64,000 nucleotides of DNA, taken from positions 27,886,249 to 27,950,248 of the forward strand of contig OZ014411.1 of assembly GCA_963965975.1 (NCBI GenBank), read 5' to 3'. A program made the translations under genes and the position numbers. Under the pieces are notes generated by a model that saw nothing but the letters and a program-made list of their open reading frames with translations, ran no database searches and was not told the origin of the DNA. Positions 11,908 through 23,739 of this stretch are shown here, piece by piece (the stretch's first letter is position 1; each line of letters starts with the position of its first letter). The DNA is from Xestospongia bergquistia (lineage: Eukaryota > Porifera > Demospongiae > Haplosclerida > Petrosiidae).

Positions 11908-14319
11908 ATGACTCAACAAGTGCTAGTATATTTTATGCTATTAGCTTCATTGGTCACCTTTGGAGCACCTCAGGTTATCAACTGTACTACTCTCATCTCT
12001 TGTTCACAATGTATTTCAACTGATTCTTGTGTCTGGTGTTCTACTCCTGGTAGTGCTCACTGTCTATCTCAAGATAATGCTATCACTTGTAGAAAAAATG
12101 ATTTACTTCAACCAGCAACTATTATCATTAACAAACAGGAGATTCCCCTCACTGATAACAATCAAGTATCTTTAAAATCTATCGATCTTAAGCTCAGAGT
12201 TAATGAGCCTGTGAGTTTCTCAGTATCCTTAAAGGCTGTAAAGAACTTTCCTCTTGATCTTTATATGTTAATGGATTTGTCTGGTAGTTTCACACAAGAT
12301 CTTGAAACAGTCAAAGTATTAGCTCCACAACTTCCTCTGGCTCTGAGAAATGTATCATCTGATTTCCTTATTGGCTTTGGAACATTTGTTGATAAGCCTT
12401 CACTACCATATACTTCATCAGTACAAATTAATAAAGGTTTTAACGTTTCATGTGGTGTACAATTACTCTGTACATTTAATTATGAACATGTTATCAGTCT
12501 TACAAACTCATCTCATCTTTTCAATTCATCTGTTCAAGACACTATTATATCAACTAATGTTGATGATCCTGAAGATCCATTAGGTGCTATGTTACAAGCT
12601 GTGGTATGTGAAGACTTGATTGGATGGAGAGAAACTTCTATCAAGATCATTCTAGTTATGACAGATGATCCCCTCCACACAGCAGGTGATGGACGTCTTG
12701 CTGGGATAGTCAAACCTAATGATGGTCAATGTCACACACAATATGATTCACTTTTAAATAAAACATTGTATACAGAAAGTCTTACTCAAGATTATCCCAG
12801 TATAGAACAAGTCAGACAAGCTTTAGAAGATGCCAACATTGTTCCTGTATTTGCAGTCGAAAATTCTTCTAGTTCATTAATTTCAAAATTTTACAACGAC
12901 ACAATCAAAACGCTCCTTGACAGTTCAACAGTACTTTTGTCATCATATTCGGATAATCTTCAAGAAGTCCTAAATGAAGCACATGCCAAAGCAATAGCTG
13001 ATGCTCGTCTTAATTTTAATCTTCCTAATTATCTCACAGCTAATGTTACTGTTAACTGTCCTCCTGGATCTACTTACTTACCAGATTCCTATGAATGTAT
13101 TGGCATTGGTAATGGAACAGTTAACTTTACAATTACATTGACACTTCAGAAATGTACAGAGAGTCTAAGGAATGGAAAGAATGTGCAAATACAATTTAAT
13201 CTTCGGCCATTTGGACAATTTGTAGCTAATATTACTGGATTTTGTGACTGTGCTTGTGAGAAGGAACAAGAATACAACAGCACTAAATGTAGTAACAATG
13301 GCAACTTCAGTTGTGGTCGATGTTCTTGTTTTGATGGATGGAAAGGAAACAATTGTTCTTGCTCTACTGCTGATTGTCCTGTGGGTCCAAATGGTATCAC
13401 ATGTAGTGGGAGGGGACAATGTGATTGTGGTCAATGTGTATGTACTCAACGAACTGAACCTATACTAGGAGTCCTCAATCCTCGTGTTGTAGGAGATGCT
13501 TGTGAATGTAGTAACTATGAATGTGATACTGGCCCTAATGGATTGGTATGTAGTGGGCGTGGAAGGTGTGCATGTTCTAATGGTGAATATACATGCCTAT
13601 GTCATAATTCTACACTTACAGGACTGCCACACACTGGAGAACGATGTCAATGTTCTCATGATCATTGTATTGATCCTAATGGTGGTATAGTAGCAATATG
13701 TAGTGGACGAGGTACTTGTGACCCATGTCAACCTCAGGAAAGAGCTTGCACATGTAATGAAGGATTTACTGGTATGTACTGTGAGCAATCTACAGGAAGT
13801 ACCATTGCTGTTTGTAATAATGATAATGTAGGTAGAGAATGTGTCAAATGCTATGCAAATGCAGCTAAAGATGGTGGCAGTCCCACATGTTCTGGATTTA
13901 CTTGTATAAACTATTTCATATTATCATCTTATCCTTCTAATCCAGATAGTTATGATATCAATGGAACTATTGAAGGTAGTACTGAGGAATGTTCATTTAC
14001 TGATAGCATAACATTTTGTGAGTATGTGTATTTTGTTGGTTTATCAACTCAACAAAGGGAACAAATCTATGAGGTTCTTGCACCACGTGATTGTCTCCTT
14101 ATACCTATTTGGGTTATTGCACTGTTAGCGTTAGTGGGGTTAGTGGTTATAGGGATAATCATCTTGATGATTATTAAACTTATCATCATGTATCTTGATT
14201 ATCGAGATTACATGTCATTTCAAAAAGAAGTCAATGAAGCTGACTTCTCTAGAAACAGTAATCCTATTTACCACGCTCCCACCGTTACTTATGATAACGT
14301 GGCATATGGTAATGAGTGA
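11908..14319 (+). CDS. Integrin beta, intact intronless copy with NPxY tail
   Basis: 803-residue type I membrane protein. The signal peptide runs to about residue 20 and is followed by a PSI-like domain (SCSQC..SCVWCSTPG). The beta-I domain carries the MIDAS motif DLSGS at 123-127, DDPED, TDD and AGDGRLAGIVKPNDGQCH. Cysteine-rich I-EGF repeats span about 450-640 (CSGRGQCDCGQCVC). One TM helix lies near 731-757. The roughly 46-residue tail has NPIY (785-788) and NVAY (797-800), the PTB-domain docking motifs that link integrins to talin/kindlin. The specificity loop keeps two cysteines (182 and 188). The ADMIDAS position after DLSGS reads TQD rather than the usual DD. Integrin beta genes normally contain introns; none is seen, suggesting a retroposed ancestor (inference). 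No alpha subunit is present in the window. Confidence 0.93.
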   Translation: MTQQVLVYFMLLASLVTFGAPQVINCTTLISCSQCISTDSCVWCSTPGSAHCLSQDNAITCRKNDLLQPATIIINKQEIPLTDNNQVSLKSIDLKLRVNEPVSFSVSLKAVKNFPLDLYMLMDLSGSFTQDLETVKVLAPQLPLALRNVSSDFLIGFGTFVDKPSLPYTSSVQINKGFNVSCGVQLLCTFNYEHVISLTNSSHLFNSSVQDTIISTNVDDPEDPLGAMLQAVVCEDLIGWRETSIKIILVMTDDPLHTAGDGRLAGIVKPNDGQCHTQYDSLLNKTLYTESLTQDYPSIEQVRQALEDANIVPVFAVENSSSSLISKFYNDTIKTLLDSSTVLLSSYSDNLQEVLNEAHAKAIADARLNFNLPNYLTANVTVNCPPGSTYLPDSYECIGIGNGTVNFTITLTLQKCTESLRNGKNVQIQFNLRPFGQFVANITGFCDCACEKEQEYNSTKCSNNGNFSCGRCSCFDGWKGNNCSCSTADCPVGPNGITCSGRGQCDCGQCVCTQRTEPILGVLNPRVVGDACECSNYECDTGPNGLVCSGRGRCACSNGEYTCLCHNSTLTGLPHTGERCQCSHDHCIDPNGGIVAICSGRGTCDPCQPQERACTCNEGFTGMYCEQSTGSTIAVCNNDNVGRECVKCYANAAKDGGSPTCSGFTCINYFILSSYPSNPDSYDINGTIEGSTEECSFTDSITFCEYVYFVGLSTQQREQIYEVLAPRDCLLIPIWVIALLALVGLVVIGIIILMIIKLIIMYLDYRDYMSFQKEVNEADFSRNSNPIYHAPTVTYDNVAYGNE

Positions 14320-14477
14320 GTTTACGGTTACCATGGTTACAACTTGCTTTAAAGTAAATTTGATAATATAAAAGTGTTTAATATTCATGTAGTAGGAACT
14401 TTTATAGATATATTTTTGTACAAGTAGTTTTAGTTTTGGTGTGATTATATCTATAGTGACAGCGTTGTTTTTTCATT

Positions 14478-14483
14478 AATAAA
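14478..14483 (+). terminator. AATAAA polyadenylation signal of integrin copy 1
   Basis: AATAAA lies in ATTAATAAAATTTGACCTTAATAATCC, about 160 bp after the stop. The same block follows the other copies (27,227, 30,847 and 38,572), so it was duplicated with the genes. Confidence 0.7.
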
Positions 14484-17400
14484 ATTTGACCTTAATAATC
14501 CTCATGTGTTTACAATTTATTTTTTTACTCTTATGATTACATGTGGGCTCCATATATATAATAAACCAATTAGAAATGTCCATGTGGTTTATGTCACTAT
14601 GCATTATTCATATTAGTGATACACAATCTTTGAAATCACAAGGGTAATTCCTCATTCATTATTATAAATCACTAATACTGTTAACATTGATAATAGTTGC
14701 ATCACTTAATATAAATTTACTCAATATCTGATTACAAGTATACATGCTTCTTTTCAGTAATTAAACTTAATTAATTAAAGCTTTATCATTTCTTCCTGCA
14801 ATAATCATGAGCAGGTTTAAATTTTTGGTAAATTAGAAGAGTAATTAGTAGAATCATTAGTAGATGATCCTAAGCAAGCAAATTATGAATGTGTTAAACA
14901 ATTCCATCATAGTGCATTATATTTCTAAATTTTTAGTCAATTATGAGCTAAAATTTATTTCAACAAAAATCCATATGATGAATGAAGATATGAATTGTTT
15001 ATAACAATAATAATAATAATTGGATTAGTATTCTTAACAAGTTTAGGATTATTAAATGATATGAATATTAATAATATTCCATAATATATGATACCAATGT
15101 GATAGATGGAAAAAATTCAACCAAGTTACAAAATGCAATGACTCCATGTCTGAATAAAAAGATTGAGTTGTTTCAAATGTTGCTACTACTCATATAGACG
15201 TTATTATCTTTTATTATATCTTATTTGATCCCATTTTTGTCACTCTTCTAGAATGAAAAGTACTAATATGAAGAACCTTATTGTTTAGTTATTATTAATA
15301 AACACATTAAGTTATTAGTAGTTATTACAAGCAAAATAAATGAAAGTCCACATACAACAGATAGGTGTAACATGCAGACATCATTAATTTGCATGACCCT
15401 AGACTAACAGAGAAATTGTATAATGTTACAGAAAAAAACTGATCAGAGTGTGAAATTTAGACATATTAAATTGAAATAATTTTTTGTTGATTCTAGCTGT
15501 TCCTCTTCTTATATTTGCAGTTTTTCCTTTTCATTCATATCATAAACTCTAGGCTTGAAAATAAAGATGATAATTCACATTCTTTGTAAAGTTGTAGAGA
15601 AGTGTAGGAGTGATGGAAAATAAATTGAGTGCCAATTTAAAAGAATTATCCATGAACTGATGATAAGTTTTTGGTTGGATGATGATGTAGGAACAGAGTA
15701 ACATTTATATGAGTAACAGAGTCTATTTCTTGTATAGGAAGACTCTGTGGTCTTGAGTCTATAAGATGAGGAATAGTTTTATCAGACTCTCAAAAATCAA
15801 ACAAGGTTGTTGAATCTGAATATTCATTAAAACATATTCAATCAGAATAATGTTGAGTGGTAGAGTTACTATGCAAGACTGCAGACTAAAATTTTCTTTG
15901 CCGGTAATAAAGAGTCAGCCACAATTTACTATAATAAGTACTTACTTTTTAATTCTTTATTATTCAAATATGAACTATGCTTAACTAACACATACTTCAT
16001 ATGAATTTGAGGATTAATTGAGCAACTTAAAATAGCATGATCATGACTGTACAGAAAAGAAATTGAGAGGTTCAGTTTTTTGGCAGTATGTGCCACTATT
16101 TCACATTAACAAGTGTGTGTTAAAATCAGAACATCCAAACATGTTCACCTCTGCATTTTTTTGTTAAACATCCACTGCAAAGAGTCAAAATTAGAAACAC
16201 CTACAAAGAAATTTCATCAAATAAATTTTTGCATCAGTTTTTGTGCATTCACTCATATTTCATAATTTTTTGTCTAAGTATTAGATGTTGTTTAACTTAC
16301 TTCATAGAAACAATTGAATTTGAAATATATTATTATATATATATGGTATATTCTTATGTCAAGTCTATAAATTGCTGCAATGTCATATATGTAATAGGAA
16401 AAAGCTTGTTCAGTTTTGGGAACCTTACAACACCCAAAAAGTTTTTGAAATAATAGTTGTTTCATATATTGATATCTCTCTCTTTCTTATACTCACATAG
16501 TGAAAGGCATAAGAATTGTTTCATAAGTCACTATACTACTATATTAGTATGTTAACTTGTTGGAAGTGACTTTTAGATGCTAAGTCTTTCGAAACACTGA
16601 CTTTATAAATCATACTCACTATTTTTTAATTAAAAAAAGATGTATTTTCTAAAGTATTGCTTATTAAATGCAACTTATTGCTAGTTCAATTTTAATTTAT
16701 TGCCTATTATAGTCTGGAACTCAATACAATAAATAAATAGGCAAAAGAAGCATTTAATGATGCATGTAAACGAGAGCTATTTAGGATACTTGATCTGTTG
16801 ATAAAGACATTGTTCTATATACTTGTTTTTAATCATTATCATTCCCATAATGGATCCATTTAAGAGTCATTGCTATTGTCTTTTAGAATTTCGTTATAAG
16901 CTTAAAGAGATGGGCAATCTGTCTTCTCTCTACAAATATATTACAATTAGAAAATCCAAAGTATAATATTTAATGTTTAAACAATAGTATTCAACTCTTA
17001 CTCTTCATAAAATCATCTTCTTGACTTAACTGTGCTATTGCTGTGATTTTGCATCAAAACAACATTTTTAATAACAAGTTGTTAAACAAATAAAAATAAC
17101 AAATACAAAACAATTAGTCACTATAACAACAATAGTTTTACTGTTTAAGAAAATATATGTTGTAAAAGTAATAACATAACATTGTTGTCAAAAGGAAAAA
17201 CTATTAACAACAATTATCTCAAATACTTCTGGTTTCCAAAATTTAAAACTAAAATTTTACTAAAAAAGTACACACATTATTTACTTTAACTAATAACAAC
17301 TACAACATATTACTATATAATGATGAAGTTAGGACAGTATATCACTTGTTAAAAGGATTGGAGATTCACTTCAAGCCTATAATGAAGACAATATATTAAT

Positions 17401-19259
17401 AATACTTGATAATTAATAGATCTTGTAAAGATAATTTATTAACAATGTGTATGTACAATTATTTCATGCATTGACTGCAAGAAAAAATATTAAACTATAT
17501 TTACTTGTATGAGAAGCTATATTAATCAATGTAATGACAGTTGTATGTAATGGTAGTACAAGGATATCTCAAGGAAATGTCAGAGATAGTTGTAAGAATC
17601 ATGATACAATCATGATGCACATTTTCAAAATTTAAAAATAAAGATGTTTTAATTTATTTTGGCCTGGCTGAGTGACAATTTAATGAAAAATGATAAGAAT
17701 AATATCATCAACTATGAGATTATCATGGAAAACTAGAAGATAGAAAGTAATATTTTATATGTATATGTTGCTAAAAGACAATGAATACATTTACTATCAT
17801 ATATATCATTGTTTAGATGTATTTAAGAATAAAATAATATATGCCAATGAGAAGATAACCTCCGGAAAATAATATGCCATAGGTTATATCCCTTAAAGAA
17901 TCCTAAATTGGCGAGTTTTAATCATGCATATAGAATAGTGATCTGTGATAGGTTATAGAACCTACCATGATATTCATGCTAACCTATTGCTCTACATGAC
18001 CATCATCCAATGTTCTAATAAACATTTTGAAGCATTAATTGTCTATGAACCATCAATAATGACAGATAAATATTTCACTTATACAAACTAACAATGAATT
18101 TAATTAATCCTAACAGGAAGTGCTATAATGATGAGTGTGACTGATAATGCTCAAAGCTTCTCACTCAATAATGTTAAGTTTCTGTAAAGGACCAATACAG
18201 GACTAGCACAAAGTGGAGCAATATCATTACATATTGAACAATAACTAGTATAATTGTTAAACATAAAGTACGTTAAATTATGTTTCTAATAATGCGCTTT
18301 AATGATGTTAGTGTCATTGACTTATTAACTGAAAGTCCCTTATTGTGCAACAATTTGCAAAAAAATCTTAAATACATTGTTAATCATGTTAAAATGCTTT
18401 TTTAAAAATTGTATAAAAAGACACAGTTCAAAAACTAAATCAGATATGATGATTTAGTTTGATTTATCACAAATAAAAGCTGAAAATTCAGCTTTCAACA
18501 TTATCATACAGTTATACATATACATAGTTAATTGGAACAACAATAAAGTTTATTTCTGCAAAGCTTTTGGACAAAATAAAGGAAATATTATATAATTATT
18601 AACAATGAGCACATCTTCTTGTATTGAATTGTATATCACTTGTACATACCAATGAAGGAATTTTTAGAATTAGCTGAGAGCCATATACTCAAGGATTATA
18701 TCCTTTGCAAAATTTGAAGCTGGCAGATTTTTATAATGTATAGAAATCAATGATCTGTTATATCACATTACGTATAATGAGATTCATACTAACCTATTGC
18801 TCAATGTAATCATCATACAATATTATCTTAAAATTGGCAGGATATGAACCCATCATTTATAACTGATACAATAAAATGAATATCTATTAAGTTCTACCTT
18901 TGTAATATAGACCTGCTAAGATGTTTTTATGTTTTTTCCATTCAAAATGTTTGGACTGTGTATCTCATTAAGTGAGTACACATGTACTCTATAATTATAT
19001 AAATAAATCTTTTGAAATGCTACATAAGATGTTAAATTATATAAAATGGTATATGACTAATATATTATAATACAATCATTTTAAAGGGATCAGTAGCTTT
19101 GAAGTTCTCTTGTATTATAAATCAAATAAAGAGCAACAATTGATCACACAACTATGAATATATAATTAATTAGATACTAAGCTTGTGCTACTTTTGCCCT
19201 TTCTATTTCATTTCTGTTGAACACTAATGTATTTCATTAACTGTTTAAATTTATCTTAC
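14484..19259. other. Gene-poor region with old duplicated blocks
   Basis: No convincing exon. Contents: 3' flank homology shared with the other integrin copies (to about 14,760); a roughly 200-bp block at 14,980-15,180 that recurs at 34,910-35,045 and 35,540-35,745; 15,240-15,800 and 17,080-17,280, which match 8.46-9.6 kb; and an internal pair at 17,855-18,010 and 18,680-18,830 (both with a ..GTGATCTGT.../..CTAACCTATTGCTC core). If the 23-kb gene reaches the 10-kb SMB exon, this is one of its introns. Confidence 0.45.
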
Positions 19260-19540
19260 CATATTAGTTGGAGTAGGTTTAGGAGAGAAATAAGGTATTG
19301 GGTAGCACCTATTATAGGCTATATCACTACAACAATCATTCCATTTGTGACAGTATTTATCACAATAGCATTTTTTATTGGAACATACAGGTGTTAGTGA
19401 CCATTTACAATATCCAGGGTAACTAATATTAAGTGCCAGACATGAACCTAAAAAAACATATGAATAGCTTGATTTAATATGTAGTACTCATTTACCAGGT
19501 GGAGCAATAGTTGGTGTAGTTGAAGGTTTCATTGTTGTGT
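19260..19540 (-). CDS. Linker + somatomedin-B exon pair, copy 2
   Basis: The linker exon 19,496-19,540 (acceptor TGTAG|ACAC, donor CTG|GTAAAT) encodes a Thr/Pro-rich stretch (TTMKPSTTPTIAPPG). The SMB exon 19,260-19,447 encodes CYCDKYCHKWNDCCSDI with flanking cysteines and ends at ATATG|GTAAGA. Both exons are open and have clean splice sites. Phase matches the copy at 20.3 kb, so the pairs could be spliced in series. Confidence 0.7.
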
Positions 19541-20273
19541 CTACATTAGAATGATAATAACAATTAATGACCATTGTTATATTATGCAAGCTATAATTAT
19601 CATCACATTATTAATAGTATATTATAGCTATCAATGAATTTATTTCTCTAATATGATTGTGTCTGACAAAGTTTTAATGTTACATGTAAAGCTAGTAATA
19701 ATAGGTTACTTATCAGAAATTATAATCACATAAAACAAGTTTGTCAAAGTGGGTAGTGTCTTATGACATAACAAACAAGTTGACAGAAAACTTAATTATG
19801 AAAAATGTAAGCAACACACCAAATTAAGAGCTAATACAAGTCAGGTTCAGTTGTATTCATAGTTGTCTAATAATTGTCAAAAATAATGATTCCTATATGC
19901 ACTAAGTAAATAATCATTTCAGTTAAACATCAAAATTGACATATATCAAAACTTATACTAAAAGACATAATTCAAAATTCAAATGAGATATGATTTGGTT
20001 GGTGTTTCTTATTACCAATATAAGCTGAAATTTATTTTTAATATTTCTTATAAAGTGGCCAGTGTTTCTCTTTTTAGACAGACACTTTACTTGTGTAGTC
20101 ATGCTTATCATAAAATTAATTAATAATAATGAATAATAATTGCCACACCAATATGAATAATTTATTAGATTTTAAATTATCATGTATGCTCTACTTTTGG
20201 CCTTTTTATTTCATTTTATGGTAAAGATTGATGTATTGTATGAAATAAATTATTTTTTCTTACTAAGTATGTC

Positions 20274-20536
20274 AGTTGAATTACGTCTTGGATAGCAACT
20301 TATATCAGCTATATCACTACAACAATCATTCCATTTGTGACAGTATTTATCACAATAACATTCTTTATTGGAGCATACAGGTGTTAGTGACCATTTACAA
20401 TATCCAGGATATTCAAGATTAAGTGCCAGACATGAACCTAAAATAACATATGAATAACTTGATTTAATATGTAGTACTCATTTACCAGGTGGAGTAATAG
20501 TTGGTCTAGGTGATGGTGATGGTTGGATTGTTGTTT
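20274..20536 (-). CDS. Linker + somatomedin-B exon pair, copy 1
   Basis: The linker exon 20,486-20,536 (acceptor ATATAG|AAAC, donor CTG|GTAAAT) reads TTIQPSPSPRPTITPPG. The SMB exon 20,274-20,437 reads SCLALNLEYPGYCKWS.. then CYCDKYCHKWNDCCSDI and ends CTTA|GTAAGA. All eight SMB cysteines appear present. Together with 22.2-23.0 kb this suggests an extracellular protein built as signal peptide, Cys domain, EGF and SMB repeats. Confidence 0.72.
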
Positions 20537-22158
20537 CTATATAAGAATAGTAACAAAATAATATAAAGGAATAATTATCACATTATCAGTAATTGTACAT
20601 TATTACTACTTAATACATAAACTGATAGAAAAAAATTCTAAAGTAGAATTAATAACCATTATTATGGCAATAAAAAAAAAAAAGGATTTGATCACTCACA
20701 GAGTGAACTCATTGTTGAACTACATCGTCTCTTAATGATTGAGTTATTTTTGCTGTTGACAATTACTTCAGATGATTTTTTTAAGTTTACACATGGTTGG
20801 CTAATAAGAATTACAAACTAACATCACTTAGCTACTTCTGGAACAAGGGTCCTACAAACTATACAATGGTGCTTTTTAAAGTCATTGCTAATCATAATTA
20901 TTTCAAAGAAGGAACTGCAGGTTTTGTTTCCAATTGAGTTTCTACTTTGTTTTAACAATCATTATCAGTAGATAATTTTGTACCAAATGGAAGTTTTATT
21001 GAAAGAGAATAGCACATGAGTGTATACTCTAGGATTTACTCTTTCTTAAGCCAAAGGTCCTTATTTAACTATTATAATTATATCACATAAAGTAAATTCT
21101 TCATCACTCTATTGCTTTGATAGCTATATTAACTATAGTTTTGACACTTACTGATAATTTTTTAAAAAAGGAAATATAAAGGACTGTGTCATAACAATAA
21201 AAATAACAACTACTATAACATTGTTACACTTAAAATTAACCATCTGTCAAAACTACTTTGTTTAGCTAGTGAGATCATAAAGAGAATCTTATTAGCTCTG
21301 ATAGTTAACAACAAGTTGTCGAGTATAATCAGTATCATTACACATGACATGAACCTATAGGTTGAATATATTGTATAATATCATACTGGTTGTATTAATT
21401 ATAATAGAGTGGTTGTATTAATTATAATAGAGTGGTTGTAACTTAACTTATCTTGAGAATAAATGCCAAAAACAAAAAATAAATTGTTTTGATTAGTACT
21501 CATTAGTAACTGGTGAGTCATCTCTTTTTCATCAAAATAGAACTGACTGAGCATGATATTCATGTAGTGTTATGAATAAACCACTTGAAAGTTCCTCTGT
21601 AGCTGTCTAAAGATGGTGGATTTGTATGAACTAAAACTCATATTGTGTTACTTCGATGAAAAGGAGATGACTCACTAGTTACTATACTATTTATAAAGCA
21701 GTTGTCTCTCAAACGATGATACAACCAACTTTTGTAGTCTGTTTTTAACAGAAATGACTAGTTTTTGTGACTCCTTTTCTTGAAAACTTGAGCTTTATGT
21801 AAATATCATTGTAAAGTTCACACTTCAAACTTTCAATTGGTATATACATAAAAAGATTAAATGGTATTGTATAAGAGTTGCAATATGAGAAATATTGAGC
21901 CTTTCTTCATTGACTTCTATGGCAAACTGTTACAAGATGGCAAAGGAATATATCCCAGAAATCAAAATTGATGAAACTATGGTAACCAAAGTTTTGGTTG
22001 AAACTATATAAAATTTTTAACTCTACATCTACTATTGTTGTTAGTAGATATTGTTGCAATGCGAGTTCTTGTTTTAATTGGAAATACCTTTAACACTTTA
22101 CTAGCTCAGTAGTAATAATTACAAAGACAAAGCATTTGTAGTAATACAGACAGCTTAC
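20537..22158. other. Probable intron between EGF and SMB exons
   Basis: AT-rich; no exon or RNA gene recognised. It holds a small direct repeat (GTGGTTGTATTAATTATAAT twice near 21,385-21,435). The segment at 21,965-22,070 weakly resembles 34,585-34,670. Confidence 0.4.
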
Positions 22159-23021
22159 CAGTACAATTAGTACCCATATATCCAGTACCACTACAATTAC
22201 ATGTGTAATTATCAGGGAAAGATAATAATACACATAATCCTCCGTTTTGACAAGGTTTATCTTGTAGACAGATATCAGCAAGATTACATCCATTACATGT
22301 AGCATTAGCAACTTCATCAGGACCACAGGTATAGTTACATTCTATAGAGTATAGGATCAATTTATGACATAAATATACATTGGTTTTTCTTACCACATAC
22401 AAAGTTGGTATTAGCACTGGCAACATAATTAGTTGGACATGATGTAGTACACATATTATCAGGACCAAAGTAAGGACAACAGATTACAGGACTATTTGAT
22501 AGACATCTTCCTGATCCATAGTTACAAGCAGAATTACAAGCTATATTAAAAAGAATATCTTCAATGTATTTTAAAAATAATGGTAACTTACACAAACAAT
22601 GATTTTCATCAATAATACTAGGAGCAACACTTTCAGGTAAACAATTAAAACAGTCACTTCTTTCCATTGGATTTGATGGAGGAGTATTAAAACCATGATT
22701 AGTTTCTGCAATCCATGTACCACTTGGACAGTCTAACTGAAAGTGTTGTGTTTGTTCAGATTGTCCACTTTTAGAAGTGAATGTAGCTATAATAGATACT
22801 CTACGATAAGTATCTCTAGTTGATCCTTGAGCAAGACAAGTATACTGATGTGATGATACAGTAGGATCATATGGTCCTCCACCAGTATCTGCATTAAGAA
22901 GTAGAACTGCCAACTCCCTCTCTATATCATCTACTGTAGGAAGAGGACATGATGATTGTCCAGTAGCTAATGGCAGTATTACTATCAGTACAACTGTTAA
23001 TAACATAGGTATATTCATCAT
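22159..23021 (-). CDS. Secreted/surface protein, sponge-type Cys domain + EGF, copy 2
   Basis: Exon 1 (22,592-23,021): signal peptide (LLTVVLIVILPLATG) then the same unrecognised domain as the 8,460 gene, with SSCPLPT, HQYTCLAQGS, LDCPSGTW and DCFNCL. Exon 2 (22,394-22,540): ACNYGSGRC..VICCPYFGPD..CPTNYV. Exon 3 (22,159-22,341): CNYTCGPDE.. then an EGF-like CLQDKPCQNGGLC..CNCSGTGYMGTNC. All junctions (T|GTAAGT, G|GTAAGA, CTG|GTAAGC) keep frame. The last donor shows more exons follow, probably the SMB pairs at 20.4 and 19.4 kb. Extracellular; function unknown. Confidence 0.72.
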
Positions 23022-23194
23022 TCTGCTTGAATGAAAAGCACTAAGTTTTAAGTAAAGAGCCTCGCTAAAAAGTTTTTTGGGTTAATAAATTATTAAGTTA
23101 TTAATAATAATTAACTAAACTGCTGATACAGCAAGTAGGTATGGTCACTTGTAGAACAGTTGCTTATTAACTTTGAATTAATAATATAGATCTA

Positions 23195-23465
23195 TAATGG
23201 GAATTGTCTGTCACGTCAATCTGAGGGCCACCTTTTGCAGCCAAAAAATGTCTAGAGAATCTATTTTAATTTGACTACTAGAAGTGGTCCTGATACTATG
23301 ACATTTGGGTAGAACCATTTTTGTAAAGACGTGTCTCATAGCATTAGTTAGTCTTCTAGCTGACTTATAATTCTCACAAGTTCATATCAAACCCCTCACA
23401 TTGGTTAACAATAAATATATATCTATAGTTTTAATTCATTCAGTTATCCATTATGTATCATTCCA
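23195..23465. repeat. Dispersed ~270-bp repeat (second copy at 33,628-33,900)
   Basis: Shared landmarks include CAATCTGAGGG.CACCTTTTG, TTTAATTTGACTACTAGAAG, TGTCTCATA and TATCTATAGTTTTAATTCATT. Copies are moderately diverged. No ORF or terminal repeats were identified. Confidence 0.65.
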
Positions 23466-23739
23466 TTTTAATTATAGAGGGTCAACCTAAGACTGTTTAT
23501 ATAATAGTTAATACAAAAAATGGACATTCATTATTTTTGTTGTATGAATTTTATAAGAAGTGATGCCATAACTTCAAGCTTTTAAAAAAGTGCAATGTAA
23601 AATATAGTACATCAAGAGAAGCCAGGTATAATAACTTATAAGTACAAAGTTAAAAATATCAGGTAAACAGGTTTTCAATATAATAAATCTATACTATCAG
23701 TCACAATGAGGGACAGGGATAAACACCCTTCTGGAAGGG

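Noticed and set aside
13146..13449. Antisense frames inside the Cys-rich part of each integrin copy
   Set aside because: They recur only because the genes are duplicated. No domain, and they oppose a strongly coding strand.
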